NCBI GenBank assembly: GCA_039105265.1
Contig: JAPFFF010000067.1
Span: 391,898 to 455,897 of the forward strand
DNA from: Tritrichomonas musculus
Lineage: Eukaryota; Parabasalia; Tritrichomonadida; Tritrichomonadidae
Direction of reading: 5' to 3'
Length of the DNA stretch: 64,000 nt
The first letter of the stretch is position 1; each line of letters starts with the position of its first letter. Under the pieces are notes generated by a model that made no database searches, was not told the origin of the DNA, and saw only the letters and a list, made by a program, of their open reading frames with translations. Of the stretch, positions 29,195 to 39,814 are shown one piece after another. The position numbers and the translations under genes are program-made.

Positions 29195-31396
29195 TTATGC
29201 TAACTCAAGAAATTTCTTTAAAGTATTGATGATAGTCTGGTTATTTTTCTGAATAGCGACATCTAATACTTTTTTTTTAATTATTTTTCTGGTATTATTA
29301 AATGGATTTGAAGTTTTAATATATGATGTGAAAGTTAAAGGTTTGGTCACATCAATATTCTTTTGTTCCAAAAGCAATTTAATAATTTCCAAATTATCAT
29401 TTTCAACAGCAACCAGCAAAGCAGTTTTTTCTACAACTTCATGTTCATAGTAACGATAACCTTTATCATGTTTTTCAATTTTATAATTATAAATTGAAAT
29501 TGTATTTACATTAATTTTTTCATATGATAAAAGCATTTTCACAATATCCAAATCATTTTGTTCAACAGCAATATGCAATGCTGTTTTATTTAGTTTATCA
29601 CCACTATTATTATGTGATACATATTGAAAACCAATATAATTAATATCAATTTTTTTTGAATTTAATAAAGCTTGAATGATTGCTTTATTTTCTTTAATTA
29701 TTGCTGATTGCAATGGAGTAATTTGCGTTATTGGCTTTTCATGATTAATACCATCCATGACAATGATATAATAATAAAAATTATATATTATATTCGGATT
29801 TATATAATTTTTGGATAATAAAAGTTGAACTATTTCAAGATTTTCTTTTTCAACAGCAATTGATAATGGTGTCTTTTCATAATGTTCATCAAAACAAATT
29901 TGGTCATATTCAATTGGATTCACGTCAATATTATTTAAGCTTAATAACAATTTAATTATTTCAATTTGTTCATTTTCAACAGCAAGATGTAATGCTGTTA
30001 ATTTTTTTTTACCTTCTTTTTCATTTTCTTCTATATTTTCTTCATTTGCATCTATGTCTTTATGATTAATTAAAAGTTGAACAATTTTTGAATATCCTTT
30101 TTCTACTGCTAAAAACAATGCTGTCTTCTCAGATTTCCCATCAACATAAGCCCAGACCCCTTTATTGTTATAATAAGATAATGAAGATTCATATTTCGAA
30201 TTAATATAAATATTTTCTTGTTTTGCTAATATTTCAACTATTTCTTGATTTCCTTTTAAAACAGCTTCAGTTAATGGACTTTTTTTTTCTATCATCCTCT
30301 TTTCATAATCACCTTCAAATAAAATATTTTTCTTTTTTTCTTTGGTATAATTTATATCAATGTTATTCGTTTTTGATTCTAATAAAAGACTTACAACATT
30401 CGAATAATCATATTTGCATAGATAATAAAATACATCTGTTTTTTCAAGAAATTTTTCCGACAAATTTATAATATTATAATGTTTAATGCTTTGTATCAAA
30501 ATATTTATTAATGTGTCATCAAAATTATCAATGCATTTTGAACAAATATAATTCATTAATTCATTATGATGACATTTGATCGACTCATGCATGCATTCTA
30601 AATATGAAGATGGAGAAACATCATTTTCTTCAAGAAGGTGAATTATATCTGCATTTCTTCCATGAATAGCATAAATCCATATCGATGGTTGTAATTCAAT
30701 TCGATTTAATCGTAAGAATTGAAAAATTTGAAATGACCCATAGAATGCTGTATATTCAATTAAAGAAGGAGTTTTATCTATTAAGTAATCATTAGTTTCA
30801 TAAATTGATGGTTCTATTATTTTAGATAAAGATAAATTGGTCTTATTAACATAAATAATAAATTCATCTATTAGATCATTTCGAATCAAATATGAAATAC
30901 CATTATCATTTTCTCCTTTTTGCCTTTTTTCGTCAAATTCTTCAAAATTTATTTGATTTTGTTGAATTAGATCATTATTGATGAATGATTTAAATTCTGG
31001 ATAAAAAAATAAAGGATAATTTCTTTTTGAATTTTTGAAATTAGAAATTATAGAAAATATGTGATTATCAGGAATAATAATATTTTCTTTGAAAAGAAAA
31101 AGAAGCAAATTTTTGTTCTTTTCAAAAATATCAAAAATCTCATGTTTTGTAAAATATGAGAGTATATCCTTTTTGTTTGTTTCAATAATCTTCTCTATTT
31201 TTTGAATTAAATTGTTTGATCTTCTATGATTATTAGCAATTTTAGATAAAATTTTTAAAATCATTTTTAATTCATCTTTGCTTTTTATCATTTTTTGTTC
31301 AGCCCAACTATTAAGAGTGTTTGTTTCCTCATTTTCCAAATAATTGATAATGGTTTCATAGATTGTTTTAATCTCTTTTAAATAGCTCTTCATCAA
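29195..31396 (-). CDS. DUF3447 / ankyrin-repeat protein (733 aa)
   Basis: Residues 1-300 form the DUF3447 module (NHRRSNNLIQKIEK, LIRNDLIDEFIIYVNKTN, LIEYTAFYGSFQIFQFL, IYAIHGRNADIIHLLEE, SIKCHHNELMNYI). Residues about 340-725 carry eight or so ankyrin repeats with the usual TAL-x-x-AVE-x-x-x-x-IVKLLL pattern (KTALFLAVEKGYSKIVQLLI, KTALHIAVEQNDLDIVKMLL). Several repeats have long inserted loops, as is common in this family. It is probably a cytosolic protein-interaction scaffold. There is no signal peptide or membrane helix. The gene is intact and ends in a Leu-rich capping helix. Confidence 0.9.
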   Translation of the reverse strand: MMKSYLKEIKTIYETIINYLENEETNTLNSWAEQKMIKSKDELKMILKILSKIANNHRRSNNLIQKIEKIIETNKKDILSYFTKHEIFDIFEKNKNLLLFLFKENIIIPDNHIFSIISNFKNSKRNYPLFFYPEFKSFINNDLIQQNQINFEEFDEKRQKGENDNGISYLIRNDLIDEFIIYVNKTNLSLSKIIEPSIYETNDYLIDKTPSLIEYTAFYGSFQIFQFLRLNRIELQPSIWIYAIHGRNADIIHLLEENDVSPSSYLECMHESIKCHHNELMNYICSKCIDNFDDTLINILIQSIKHYNIINLSEKFLEKTDVFYYLCKYDYSNVVSLLLESKTNNIDINYTKEKKKNILFEGDYEKRMIEKKSPLTEAVLKGNQEIVEILAKQENIYINSKYESSLSYYNNKGVWAYVDGKSEKTALFLAVEKGYSKIVQLLINHKDIDANEENIEENEKEGKKKLTALHLAVENEQIEIIKLLLSLNNIDVNPIEYDQICFDEHYEKTPLSIAVEKENLEIVQLLLSKNYINPNIIYNFYYYIIVMDGINHEKPITQITPLQSAIIKENKAIIQALLNSKKIDINYIGFQYVSHNNSGDKLNKTALHIAVEQNDLDIVKMLLSYEKINVNTISIYNYKIEKHDKGYRYYEHEVVEKTALLVAVENDNLEIIKLLLEQKNIDVTKPLTFTSYIKTSNPFNNTRKIIKKKVLDVAIQKNNQTIINTLKKFLELA

Positions 31397-31716
31397 TTTA
31401 AAATTAAAATTTTTTTTTAAAAAATTGATTCAATTTAAAAAGTTTATTTTCCAACTTTTTCAATATAATCAAAAAGATGGAAAATCCACTTTTATAGTTT
31501 AAATTATATTCTTTTAAGATGTAATTCATATGATTTTATATTTTTATTTTTAATTCAATATTGAATGAGAAAAATTATTTACAAATTTTTTATGAGATAT
31601 TCCAAAATATGAATACCATGAGTCGCTTTATATATTTGACAAACTGTATATAATAATATAAAATTTAAATAAAAAGTTTTTTTATTTATATTTATTAAAT
31701 AAATTAAAATTAATTT
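31397..31716. other. Short AT-rich intergenic stretch
   Basis: Nothing recognisable beyond A/T-rich spacer between two minus-strand genes. Confidence 0.5.
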
Positions 31717-33024
31717 TCAAATTTGGTCATCATGCGAAATCAATTGGATATCGTTTATTATTTTTTGTATAGTTTGTGAAGTTTGTTGTAATTCTTTCAT
31801 TGATGAATGTTCTGGATGATATAATAATTCAATAAAAGGAGCTGTTTCATTTATAAGTGATTGTATTTTTTCAGTTAAGGAATGATATTTGATAGTATCA
31901 CCAAAGATATAAAATAACGTAGGATAAGATGAAGTTATAATTGATTGTGCTAATAAAACTGTTTCTATTATTTTTAATGTTTCTTTTTTAATTTCTTCTC
32001 TATCTTGAATATCACGTAATATAACTCTAGCAATTCTTGTTCGTGCACATAATTTTGATAATGAAATCAATCTTGTTGTTTCTTTCTCTTTCTTTACTTG
32101 AGTTTCATCTTTCTTAATCATGAAATCAATGTAAATTTTGTCGTATTTTTCTTTTTGAATGAAATATTGTTCTGATAATTTTAACCATCTTGAAATTATT
32201 TTGCTTTTTTCGAAATTCATTGGCCATATGAAAAATGAAACTTGTTTTTTTTCTTGTGGAATATAATAAAAATATGGAGGAGGACATACAATTTCATCTC
32301 CAAAATATTCATCAAAATGATGATCTTGTCGTGAACAGTAACAACGTGGGCAGAATTCGAAGTGACACAAAGGACATTCAATGTAAGTATTATAATAATA
32401 ATAATCATTTTCTGGGAAAGAATAAAAACCATCACAACATTGAGGACAAATGTAATATTTTTGATGATTTTCAATTTGATCTTTAAGCTCTTCATATTCA
32501 ACGTTTTCATAATTATCATATCCTTCTTCAATGATTTCTTTCAGTTTTTCAATGAGAATATAATAATTCTTTTTATTGTGAATGGCAGTTAAATACAATG
32601 CTGCTTCTTTTTCAAATAATATAATTTCTTTCATACGATCCTTTGCTTGTTCATGATATAAAACTTCCAATTTTTCTTGTTCCATTTTAGCTTTTATAAA
32701 TGAATCTTCTTCTATATTTGTTTCTGATTTTGATGTTGAAAGTTCAATTTGTTTTATTTTCTTTTCAAGTTTTGAAAGATTTTCTTCTTCTTCTTTTGTT
32801 TTGTTTTCATTGTTTTCTTTCATTCGTTGTATTTCAGTTTGGAATGTATATAATACACTTTGTGGATAAGAAAAACGATAATCTTTTAATTTCTCTTCAC
32901 GTGCAAACCATTCTTGCAAATCTTCTTTCATTTGATATATTTGTGTCGAGTACTCAACAAATTCTTCGATTTTATTTGAATCGATGAGGAAATCATTTTG
33001 TTTATCAATAAAAGAAAGTGTCAT
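31717..33024 (-). CDS. IBR-like zinc-binding coiled-coil protein (435 aa)
   Basis: Residues 1-190 are charged and helical, with a coiled coil near 55-150 (KENNENKTKEEEENLSKLEK). Residues about 190-250 form a Cys/His cluster: CPQC, then about 24 residues with many Tyr, then CPLC-x4-C-x2-C (CPLCHFEFCPRC), then HH and a final C before PPP. This matches the spacing of an in-between-RING (IBR) type zinc fold. No full RING1 or RING2 is visible, so it is not a complete RBR ubiquitin ligase. The C-terminal 180 residues are helical and unrecognised. A TCATT motif lies 9 nt before the ATG (33033-33037, minus strand). Confidence 0.7.
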   Translation of the reverse strand: MTLSFIDKQNDFLIDSNKIEEFVEYSTQIYQMKEDLQEWFAREEKLKDYRFSYPQSVLYTFQTEIQRMKENNENKTKEEEENLSKLEKKIKQIELSTSKSETNIEEDSFIKAKMEQEKLEVLYHEQAKDRMKEIILFEKEAALYLTAIHNKKNYYILIEKLKEIIEEGYDNYENVEYEELKDQIENHQKYYICPQCCDGFYSFPENDYYYYNTYIECPLCHFEFCPRCYCSRQDHHFDEYFGDEIVCPPPYFYYIPQEKKQVSFFIWPMNFEKSKIISRWLKLSEQYFIQKEKYDKIYIDFMIKKDETQVKKEKETTRLISLSKLCARTRIARVILRDIQDREEIKKETLKIIETVLLAQSIITSSYPTLFYIFGDTIKYHSLTEKIQSLINETAPFIELLYHPEHSSMKELQQTSQTIQKIINDIQLISHDDQI

Positions 33025-33394
33025 TTTAAAAAAATGAAGTTAAAAAAATCAAATAATTTTTGAATTCATTCAAATAATTTTTCTCTCAAAAGTTTTCAAA
33101 TAATTAATTTTCCAAATGAGATCAATTGAGACAAAATTTTGGCAATTTTGAGAATGCATTCATTTTAATTCAAAAAGTTTTAAAATCATAGAAAATATTC
33201 CTTTTTATATATTTTTTAAAATTTCAATTGTTAAAAATTTCAAAGAATGTAAATTATTCAATTTCATTGAAAAAATTTCCAAAATGAAATTGATCTAAAT
33301 TAATTGATGAAAACTTTGATTTATATTATAAATAAAATGCTATTTTATTAATTATAAGAAAAAAAAAATGCTTACATTATAATATTGACAAGAG
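33025..33394. other. AT-rich intergenic stretch
   Basis: Holds the promoter of the minus-strand gene at 33024 and nothing else recognisable. Confidence 0.5.
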
Positions 33395-33643
33395 TTAAGA
33401 TCTCAGAGATCTTAAAGGAGAGTTAGATTTTGTAATAGGTGTTCTTGTTATGATTGAGGTTTGTAATGGTGATCTAGATGGATTTGATGTTGGTTTTGTA
33501 ATTATTGATTCTGAATAAAAAGGAACTTTTGAAAAAGATGACAAGCTTGCAAATGTCGTGGATTTTATAAATTTCATTGATGATGTAAATCTCGATGAAG
33601 GAGTATTTTTGTAAAATTTCTCGAGAAAGGTGGAAAGAGCCAA
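33395..33643 (-). pseudogene. Ser/Thr/Pro-rich coding-like fragment
   Basis: An open frame rich in Ser, Thr and Pro (SRFTSSMKFIKSTTFASLSS, then SFSKVPFYSESIITK and SNPSRSPLQTSIITRTPITK) ends SNSPLRSLRS. No ATG precedes residue 23 in the open frame, although coding-like sequence extends upstream. It may be the C-terminal tail of a lost gene, possibly related to the kinase relic on its right. No function can be given. Confidence 0.3.
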
Positions 33644-33896
33644 ATTAAATGTTAGGATTTTGAGAGAAAAATAAAATTTTTAATTTGTAAGAAGCATTCA
33701 AAACATAATGAAGTTTGAAATAAAATAACAAACTTTGAGACAAATAAATTAACGGCCTCCTTTCTTAACTAAGAGGTCTAATATCAAAATATTGTTAAAA
33801 TAATGAATTCATTGAAAACAATTAATTACTTATTTCAAAATTGACGAAATCTAAAAAAAAAAAAAAGATTCACATTTGATGAAATCTTGGATATCA

Positions 33897-34497
33897 TCAC
33901 TCAGGAAGTATTTTAATAATATGAAGATTTGGACGATAACCATTATGAATCTTATGAATTGCATCATAACCTGACATTCTAGATATTCTGCCAAATGGAT
34001 GCATCAATGTTATTAAATTAAGAGATGTACCCAATTCGGTTGCTTTTTACATTCATTGATACTGTGCATAGCTGAATTCATTTTTAAAAAAATTCAATCA
34101 ATGTTATGATTTGATCTCACTATATTGATTGACGATGCACAAGATTTTAAGATAATTTAATAGAGCATATTAACATTTATTATTTATATATATTTAATTT
34201 CAAAGAATGTGTTTTTAATGAACATCCACAAAAAATATAATATCTAATTGAAGTTACAGATAGAGGCTTACTGCCAAATAACGATTGAATTTTTGAATGA
34301 CATTTTTCAAAATATTTTGTTATTCCAAAATCAGTAATGATCAGGTATAAGTTGTCATATAACAGCAAATTATGTGAAGAAAGGTCACGGTGAATAATAT
34401 TAATATCATGTAAATATTTTATGAGACGGGAAGTTCGACATTGGCCATTCTTGCATATGATTGAAAAAAAAAATATAATATTGATAATAAAAAACAT
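33897..34497 (-). pseudogene. Protein kinase relic
   Basis: The open part (34180-34497) contains a TKL/Tyr-like catalytic loop and metal motif: LIKYLHDINIIHRDLSSHNL and LIITDFGITKYFEK. Further left another frame reads HPFGRISRMSGYDAIHKIHN and GYRPNLHIIKILPE, a kinase C-lobe end, before a stop at 33897-33899. The N-lobe, activation segment and APE motif are missing or scrambled. It is a decayed host kinase gene of the kind fused to ankyrin or Sel1 repeats in trichomonads. Confidence 0.7.
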
Positions 34498-34527
34498 TTT
34501 ATTTAAAAAAACATCTATAAGTCTATA

Positions 34528-37500
34528 TCATGGTTCTACTAAATAAGTTTCAACTTTTTCATTTTTACATTCAATTGTTCTTCTATTGCAAAATTTGAAA
34601 TTTAAACCGCAAATCAATTCATAAACAGCCAGTGAAATATGCACTTTCATTGGTACTCCATTTTGTTCCATTTGCTGTGCACGATTAATAGTTGGACCAA
34701 TAATCTCAAAAGTTGGTTTTCCAATTCCAAGAACGCCAGCTACGATAGGACCGCCTGTATTAATTCCGATTCTAATTCTTAAGTTCTGATCAATTTCCTT
34801 ATTAATGACTTGAATTTCTTTAATCATTTGTAATCCGAAAGTTACAACCTCTTGAGCATGAACAGCAGGCTGATTAATCTCAGCAAATATTCCACCTGCC
34901 GCCATATAACAATCACCGATACATTTAATCTTAGTCATAGTTTTTTTTGTATCCAAAATTGAATCAAATCTTTTGAATAGAATATTTAACGTACTCATAA
35001 CTTTTTCAGCCGGTAAAGAGCCGCACCATGGAGTGAAGCTAACAATGTCACAGAATAATATTGAAGCAGATTGTACAGAGAATGAAATATTCTTCTCCCC
35101 TTCTTGAACACGTGTCACTAAAGAAGGTGGCAAAATTGTACTCAACAACTTGTCACTGTTTTGTTTTTCTTCCAAAATGAGCATGTTATAATTGTGAGAT
35201 TGAGTCACATTACGACAACTTATGACGAACTTTCCGCAAGCGATCATTGAAGTTGCCATTAAGATCAATTCATTACCAGCGTTATTTCGATATGAAATTT
35301 CTTCTGTTGGATTTGAATCGACCGATGAAAAAAGTGTCTCTATGTTGCCACTGAATTTATTCGATTTGAAAAAATCAATCATTGACTTGCCAACTAATTG
35401 AACATTATCAAAAATTAGCTGGCATGCTTGATTGGCACATTGAATAATCATATCAGTGTTGGCATACATAATTGCATCAGGAAGACTTGTAAAAACAGTG
35501 TCAAAAAAGTTACTGTTGCGATCAAGTGTGTCACTTTGCTGTGGTGAAAAATCGCCCGTTAAAACACGTGATATTTTCGATGATGAAAAAATGACAGATG
35601 GACTACAATGAAGCAAAAGATTAAGGACAGATTTAATATGTTCTTCAATTCTTGAAACCTGAAAATAAAGAATGGTTTCAATAATGATGCTAGCAGCAAT
35701 AAGTGCAACAAGAATTGGCACGAAAAGAATTTTTTCATTTTTCAGTTCTTCTCGAACTGATGGAATTATCAAGTTGTGAGTTGGATAGAAGAAATTTTCA
35801 TAAAGAGGAGAAATTAACTTAGACCACAAAGAAACATAAATTGGATCTTTTGGATCAATTGAATCAACGGCACCAATTTTATAAGGAATAATTGAATGCT
35901 TAATGATCGGCTCAATTAAAATAAAGATGATGTCAACAGGCAAACAATCGAATATTTCTGAGTATTTTTCAATTCCTTCTTTAATAATTAAATCAGAAAT
36001 ATTTAAAATGCTTGAAAGTGAGCAATTTAATTGTGAAGCACTTTTGACACCATCAATAAATCCTTTAAAAGGAACTTCATTGTTTGATGCTCCACCACTT
36101 GCTATTAGATGATAATATTGACGACTTCTTTCCATAACTGTTTCCATGTTTTCCAAAGAAATATTAAAATTAACAGTTGGAATAGGATAACCGCCAAATT
36201 CAAATAAAATAACATGAAGCCAATTTAATGAACTAAGAATCATTGCATAAGAGGATATTAAATAATAAAGATGTGGCGCTAAATTCCTTACTATTTGTGT
36301 TAAATTTAAAAAAAATTGAACAAATAAAATAACACAAACAATTGCAATTATAATGATTAAATTTGTTCCAATTATTAATATAACTCCATCAGATAAAAAA
36401 TTCCCTGTTGTTCCTCCTGAATTAAATATTTTTAATATATTTTCATCTTGTTTGTTCATCTCTTCAACTTGATTGTCCATCTTCTTTTTACTCCGATTTT
36501 CGCCTAATTCAGAGATGATGTTTTTAGGTATCGAAAAGAGGCATTGATAAGTTTCTTGTTTATTAGAATTGATCCATTTTAATTGAATTATCATAACTAT
36601 CTCAAATACCAAAAAAATAAAAATTATTAAAACAATCATTAAAATTTTTCCTAATCGTGTCATATTGTTAAAATTACTGCTTATGTATTCAATCATTAAA
36701 AGCATTGCTTCTCGAACATTCATTGAAATGGGAGAGGCATTGTTGATTGGATTCAAAAGTGTTCCTGAATTAAAAACAGATGAACTAATTCCTTCACCAG
36801 TCAAAATCATTTTTTGCTGGATGGTGAAATCTAATATTGCCGCCTGAATAGAAATGTTTGTTGTTGTTTTATTCGTTGATGAAGTAAAGTAAACATAAGG
36901 AACAGTGTTTTGAAAAATCAAATTTTGGGCTTGATTAATATAATAATTATCTTCATCAAACATTCTAAATGAACTAAGTTCTTGTAATGCTTCTGTTGTC
37001 ACTTTAAGAATATGCTCAAGTTGTTGTTTAGTATCCCAAGTGTTTCCAAACGTTGTTGGAGGTTTTTCGTTAGAATTATTATCAATTCCAAAAACAGTCA
37101 AATTTTCACCAACATATCTCAATGAAAATCCAATTACTTGGTAAGCGTAAGCACGCAGCAATGAAAGAGAACTAATAAATCTAAGAGGACGTTGCAATTT
37201 ATCAATATAAAAATTAATATATATTAAACCTGCACATGAAGGAAAAATAAACAAACACAAAATCATTAAAATTCGAATGATTTTTGTTCCTTTAATTGAA
37301 GGAACTTTTAATTCATTAATATTTGATTTAATGCCAGCTATTTGGTCCAAATAATATTGTCTATCTTTTCGAAAATTATATTTCTCTTCTTGTACAGAAG
37401 AATGCGCATAATCACTTCCTATTGGTGAAAAAGCAGGTTCTTTTTCCATCTTTATTGAAGATGGCAAATTCGGAAACATTTTCAATCCAAATTCATGAGT

Positions 37501-39201
37501 TGAATCAACAGTTGCTATTAATCCAGGAAGAAGTAATTTTGTTCTTTCATGCATTTCATTTGATAAAGCATGATCAGCCATTAAATCATTTAAAAAAACA
37601 CTGTAAAAATGAGTCACGTTTCGGTTGTTTGGATATTCATGCAAAAGATGCTTAATATCTGCATTTGTTTGATTTATTGCGGAAATTGCTCTTTTCGTAG
37701 CAACTTCTATTTCAGCCAAATTTCCACGAATAACGACATCCCAGACATGACCAAGCTTATGTTTTGTTGACATGTTTTGCTTTTTAATTATGTTGATTTT
37801 CTTCCGTAATTCAGAAGATAAACCTGTTTCTCTTTGTTTAATAATTAGCTTAGTTTGGCCTTTTATGCAACGAATAGCAGAACCTTTATACTTACCAATT
37901 TTAACAGTTTTATAAATGAATTTCAAAGTTGTTGCTTCTTCTGGATAAATTGCGACAAATTTGGCAAAAATATAATAAATATATTGGCTATCTTTCCACT
38001 TTTCAACCGCCATTCTAAACAGATTTAAATTAAGCACAATTGGATGTGCATATTTAATGCCACAGAAGGCGAGACTGTAGAAATGATTTCTTGTTTTAAT
38101 AAGTGAAAATAAATTATTGTCATCCATGATCGTATCAAGCATCTTAATGCTTTGAATTCGTGTCTGTTGAATGATGAAATAATTCAAAATCAACATGATC
38201 ACAAAAAACAAAATTAAAGCAAAAAAAAGCGCAATTGTTCCATTCTTCTCCAAGAGAATAAAGATCAAATTTACTAATGTAAATGTGGCACCGGTTACTG
38301 ATGACGATAAGACAAGGTTCGATACAATAGTTTTAATAAAACCGCCATATGCAAAGACAGAAAAGCCTGCAATCAAGTAAAGAATGATGTTGATAATAAG
38401 CATCATTGCTTGAAGGTTTTTACTGAAATTTACACCAAGTCCGAAAAAAAGGTTGATAAAAATAGTTATGGTAAAAAATATGTATTGAGGTGGGGCCGTG
38501 ATTGAGGCCAATGAATTTGGCCTAAAGGCTAAAGTTTGACTTTGAAATACATACATTATAAAGAAGTTAAAAATGGCACAGAGAAAGGATATGGAATGTA
38601 TCGATATAAATCTTGGAATGTTTATTAGTGCTCGTGTTTCTGGTTTCGTTAAAAAAGAAAGTCCTTCACATAATATAAATATTATTATTGGATGGAAATA
38701 ATATCCTAAGGTTGAAACGTAAAAATATATAAATTTGGGTATAATATTGGGCAACTTTGCATATTTCTTAAAATATATCGACGAACCAACTACAAGCGCA
38801 TTAACAAACATTTGAATTACTAAATATATAATTATAAAAATATGAGCTGCATCAAAAATATTACTTGGTGGTATAAAATAGCAGGGAACAGCAAGTACAT
38901 CCATTACAATTTGATCAACACTACCTTTTTTCCATAAATTAAAATATGAAGGGACAAAACAAGGAAGTAAAAAATGCATAACTCGAAGTATTGACATTAT
39001 ATCATGAATTAATGGCATGGGTGGAGAAACTGAATAAATATAACTGGTAAGTTGGCTGATATCTTTTCGAAAAGACTTGAAAAAATTCCTTTTTGTTAAT
39101 CCATAGAATTGAATTCCAAAATATGAGTCAGATGAATCAAGACTGTGACTAGAACTTGAAGGAGCTGGGGAAGCAACTGTGATCTGAGGGCTTGCTTCCA
39201 T
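34528..39201 (-). CDS. Multi-pass membrane class III nucleotidyl cyclase with PAS domain (1557 aa)
   Basis: The N-terminal 1200 residues hold many hydrophobic helices in two or three blocks (about 60-370, 650-670, 885-1000, 1180-1200). A PAS-like domain follows at about 1227-1340 (TSLPDAIMYANTDMIIQCAN). The class III cyclase domain occupies about 1374-1555: FCDIVSFTPW and KCIGDCYMAAGG give the two metal aspartates, followed by RIRIGINTGGPIVAGVLG and FEIIGPTINRAQQME. Lys in IKCIGD points to ATP rather than GTP, so adenylate cyclase activity is likely. The partner acidic residue is Glu (FEIIG), and the usual Arg of the N-x3-R motif is not in register (NRAQQ). The layout is typical of trichomonad receptor-like cyclases making cAMP at a membrane. 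The N-terminus is Ser-rich and cytosolic. Confidence 0.9.
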   Translation of the reverse strand: MEASPQITVASPAPSSSSHSLDSSDSYFGIQFYGLTKRNFFKSFRKDISQLTSYIYSVSPPMPLIHDIMSILRVMHFLLPCFVPSYFNLWKKGSVDQIVMDVLAVPCYFIPPSNIFDAAHIFIIIYLVIQMFVNALVVGSSIYFKKYAKLPNIIPKFIYFYVSTLGYYFHPIIIFILCEGLSFLTKPETRALINIPRFISIHSISFLCAIFNFFIMYVFQSQTLAFRPNSLASITAPPQYIFFTITIFINLFFGLGVNFSKNLQAMMLIINIILYLIAGFSVFAYGGFIKTIVSNLVLSSSVTGATFTLVNLIFILLEKNGTIALFFALILFFVIMLILNYFIIQQTRIQSIKMLDTIMDDNNLFSLIKTRNHFYSLAFCGIKYAHPIVLNLNLFRMAVEKWKDSQYIYYIFAKFVAIYPEEATTLKFIYKTVKIGKYKGSAIRCIKGQTKLIIKQRETGLSSELRKKINIIKKQNMSTKHKLGHVWDVVIRGNLAEIEVATKRAISAINQTNADIKHLLHEYPNNRNVTHFYSVFLNDLMADHALSNEMHERTKLLLPGLIATVDSTHEFGLKMFPNLPSSIKMEKEPAFSPIGSDYAHSSVQEEKYNFRKDRQYYLDQIAGIKSNINELKVPSIKGTKIIRILMILCLFIFPSCAGLIYINFYIDKLQRPLRFISSLSLLRAYAYQVIGFSLRYVGENLTVFGIDNNSNEKPPTTFGNTWDTKQQLEHILKVTTEALQELSSFRMFDEDNYYINQAQNLIFQNTVPYVYFTSSTNKTTTNISIQAAILDFTIQQKMILTGEGISSSVFNSGTLLNPINNASPISMNVREAMLLMIEYISSNFNNMTRLGKILMIVLIIFIFLVFEIVMIIQLKWINSNKQETYQCLFSIPKNIISELGENRSKKKMDNQVEEMNKQDENILKIFNSGGTTGNFLSDGVILIIGTNLIIIIAIVCVILFVQFFLNLTQIVRNLAPHLYYLISSYAMILSSLNWLHVILFEFGGYPIPTVNFNISLENMETVMERSRQYYHLIASGGASNNEVPFKGFIDGVKSASQLNCSLSSILNISDLIIKEGIEKYSEIFDCLPVDIIFILIEPIIKHSIIPYKIGAVDSIDPKDPIYVSLWSKLISPLYENFFYPTHNLIIPSVREELKNEKILFVPILVALIAASIIIETILYFQVSRIEEHIKSVLNLLLHCSPSVIFSSSKISRVLTGDFSPQQSDTLDRNSNFFDTVFTSLPDAIMYANTDMIIQCANQACQLIFDNVQLVGKSMIDFFKSNKFSGNIETLFSSVDSNPTEEISYRNNAGNELILMATSMIACGKFVISCRNVTQSHNYNMLILEEKQNSDKLLSTILPPSLVTRVQEGEKNISFSVQSASILFCDIVSFTPWCGSLPAEKVMSTLNILFKRFDSILDTKKTMTKIKCIGDCYMAAGGIFAEINQPAVHAQEVVTFGLQMIKEIQVINKEIDQNLRIRIGINTGGPIVAGVLGIGKPTFEIIGPTINRAQQMEQNGVPMKVHISLAVYELICGLNFKFCNRRTIECKNEKVETYLVEP

Positions 39202-39814
39202 GTAGTATAAAAAAACTGTTTATTTATTTTTCTATTAGGAATTTTTATCTGATAATATATTTATATTTATTTGTTATATATAATATATAATATATTATTT
39301 TAGTTATTAATATATATTTATCAATTTAAAAAGTATATGTAAATAAAAAATAAAAACCATTTATGATACATATTTATTTTTTATAATTTTAAAATAATTT
39401 ATCAAAATTAAATTTACTTTCAAATTTGATAAATTAAAGAGATAAATATAAATAGATCTTCAACTTATTTGTAACACAAAAATCATAGCAAAATTGGTTT
39501 AAATGTTTTATAAGTACATATAATATTTTATATAATATATAATAGTTATTTTATCTAAAATATCTCTAATTTTTATTTATATAATTGAGATAAAAACGTT
39601 TTATTTGAAAATTATCTATTTGAATGTGTATTCGAACATTTTCCTCTCACAAAATTGAATTATACCTCTGAATTCTCTCAATTGTTTTCTGAATAATAAA
39701 GTATGTAAAGTTATGAAAATAATATTAAAAATTTTTAATATTGAAAATATACATGACCTTGGTATTTGTTCTTAACGATCATAAATAACATGGAAAATTT
39801 TCAAATTAGTTTTC
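39202..39814. other. Divergent intergenic region
   Basis: A 613-bp AT-rich spacer between genes transcribed away from each other. A TCATA motif at about 39778 may be the Initiator for the plus gene. A ten-codon upstream frame starts at an ATG near 39790 and stops before 39825, overlapping the main start. Nothing else is recognised. Confidence 0.5.
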
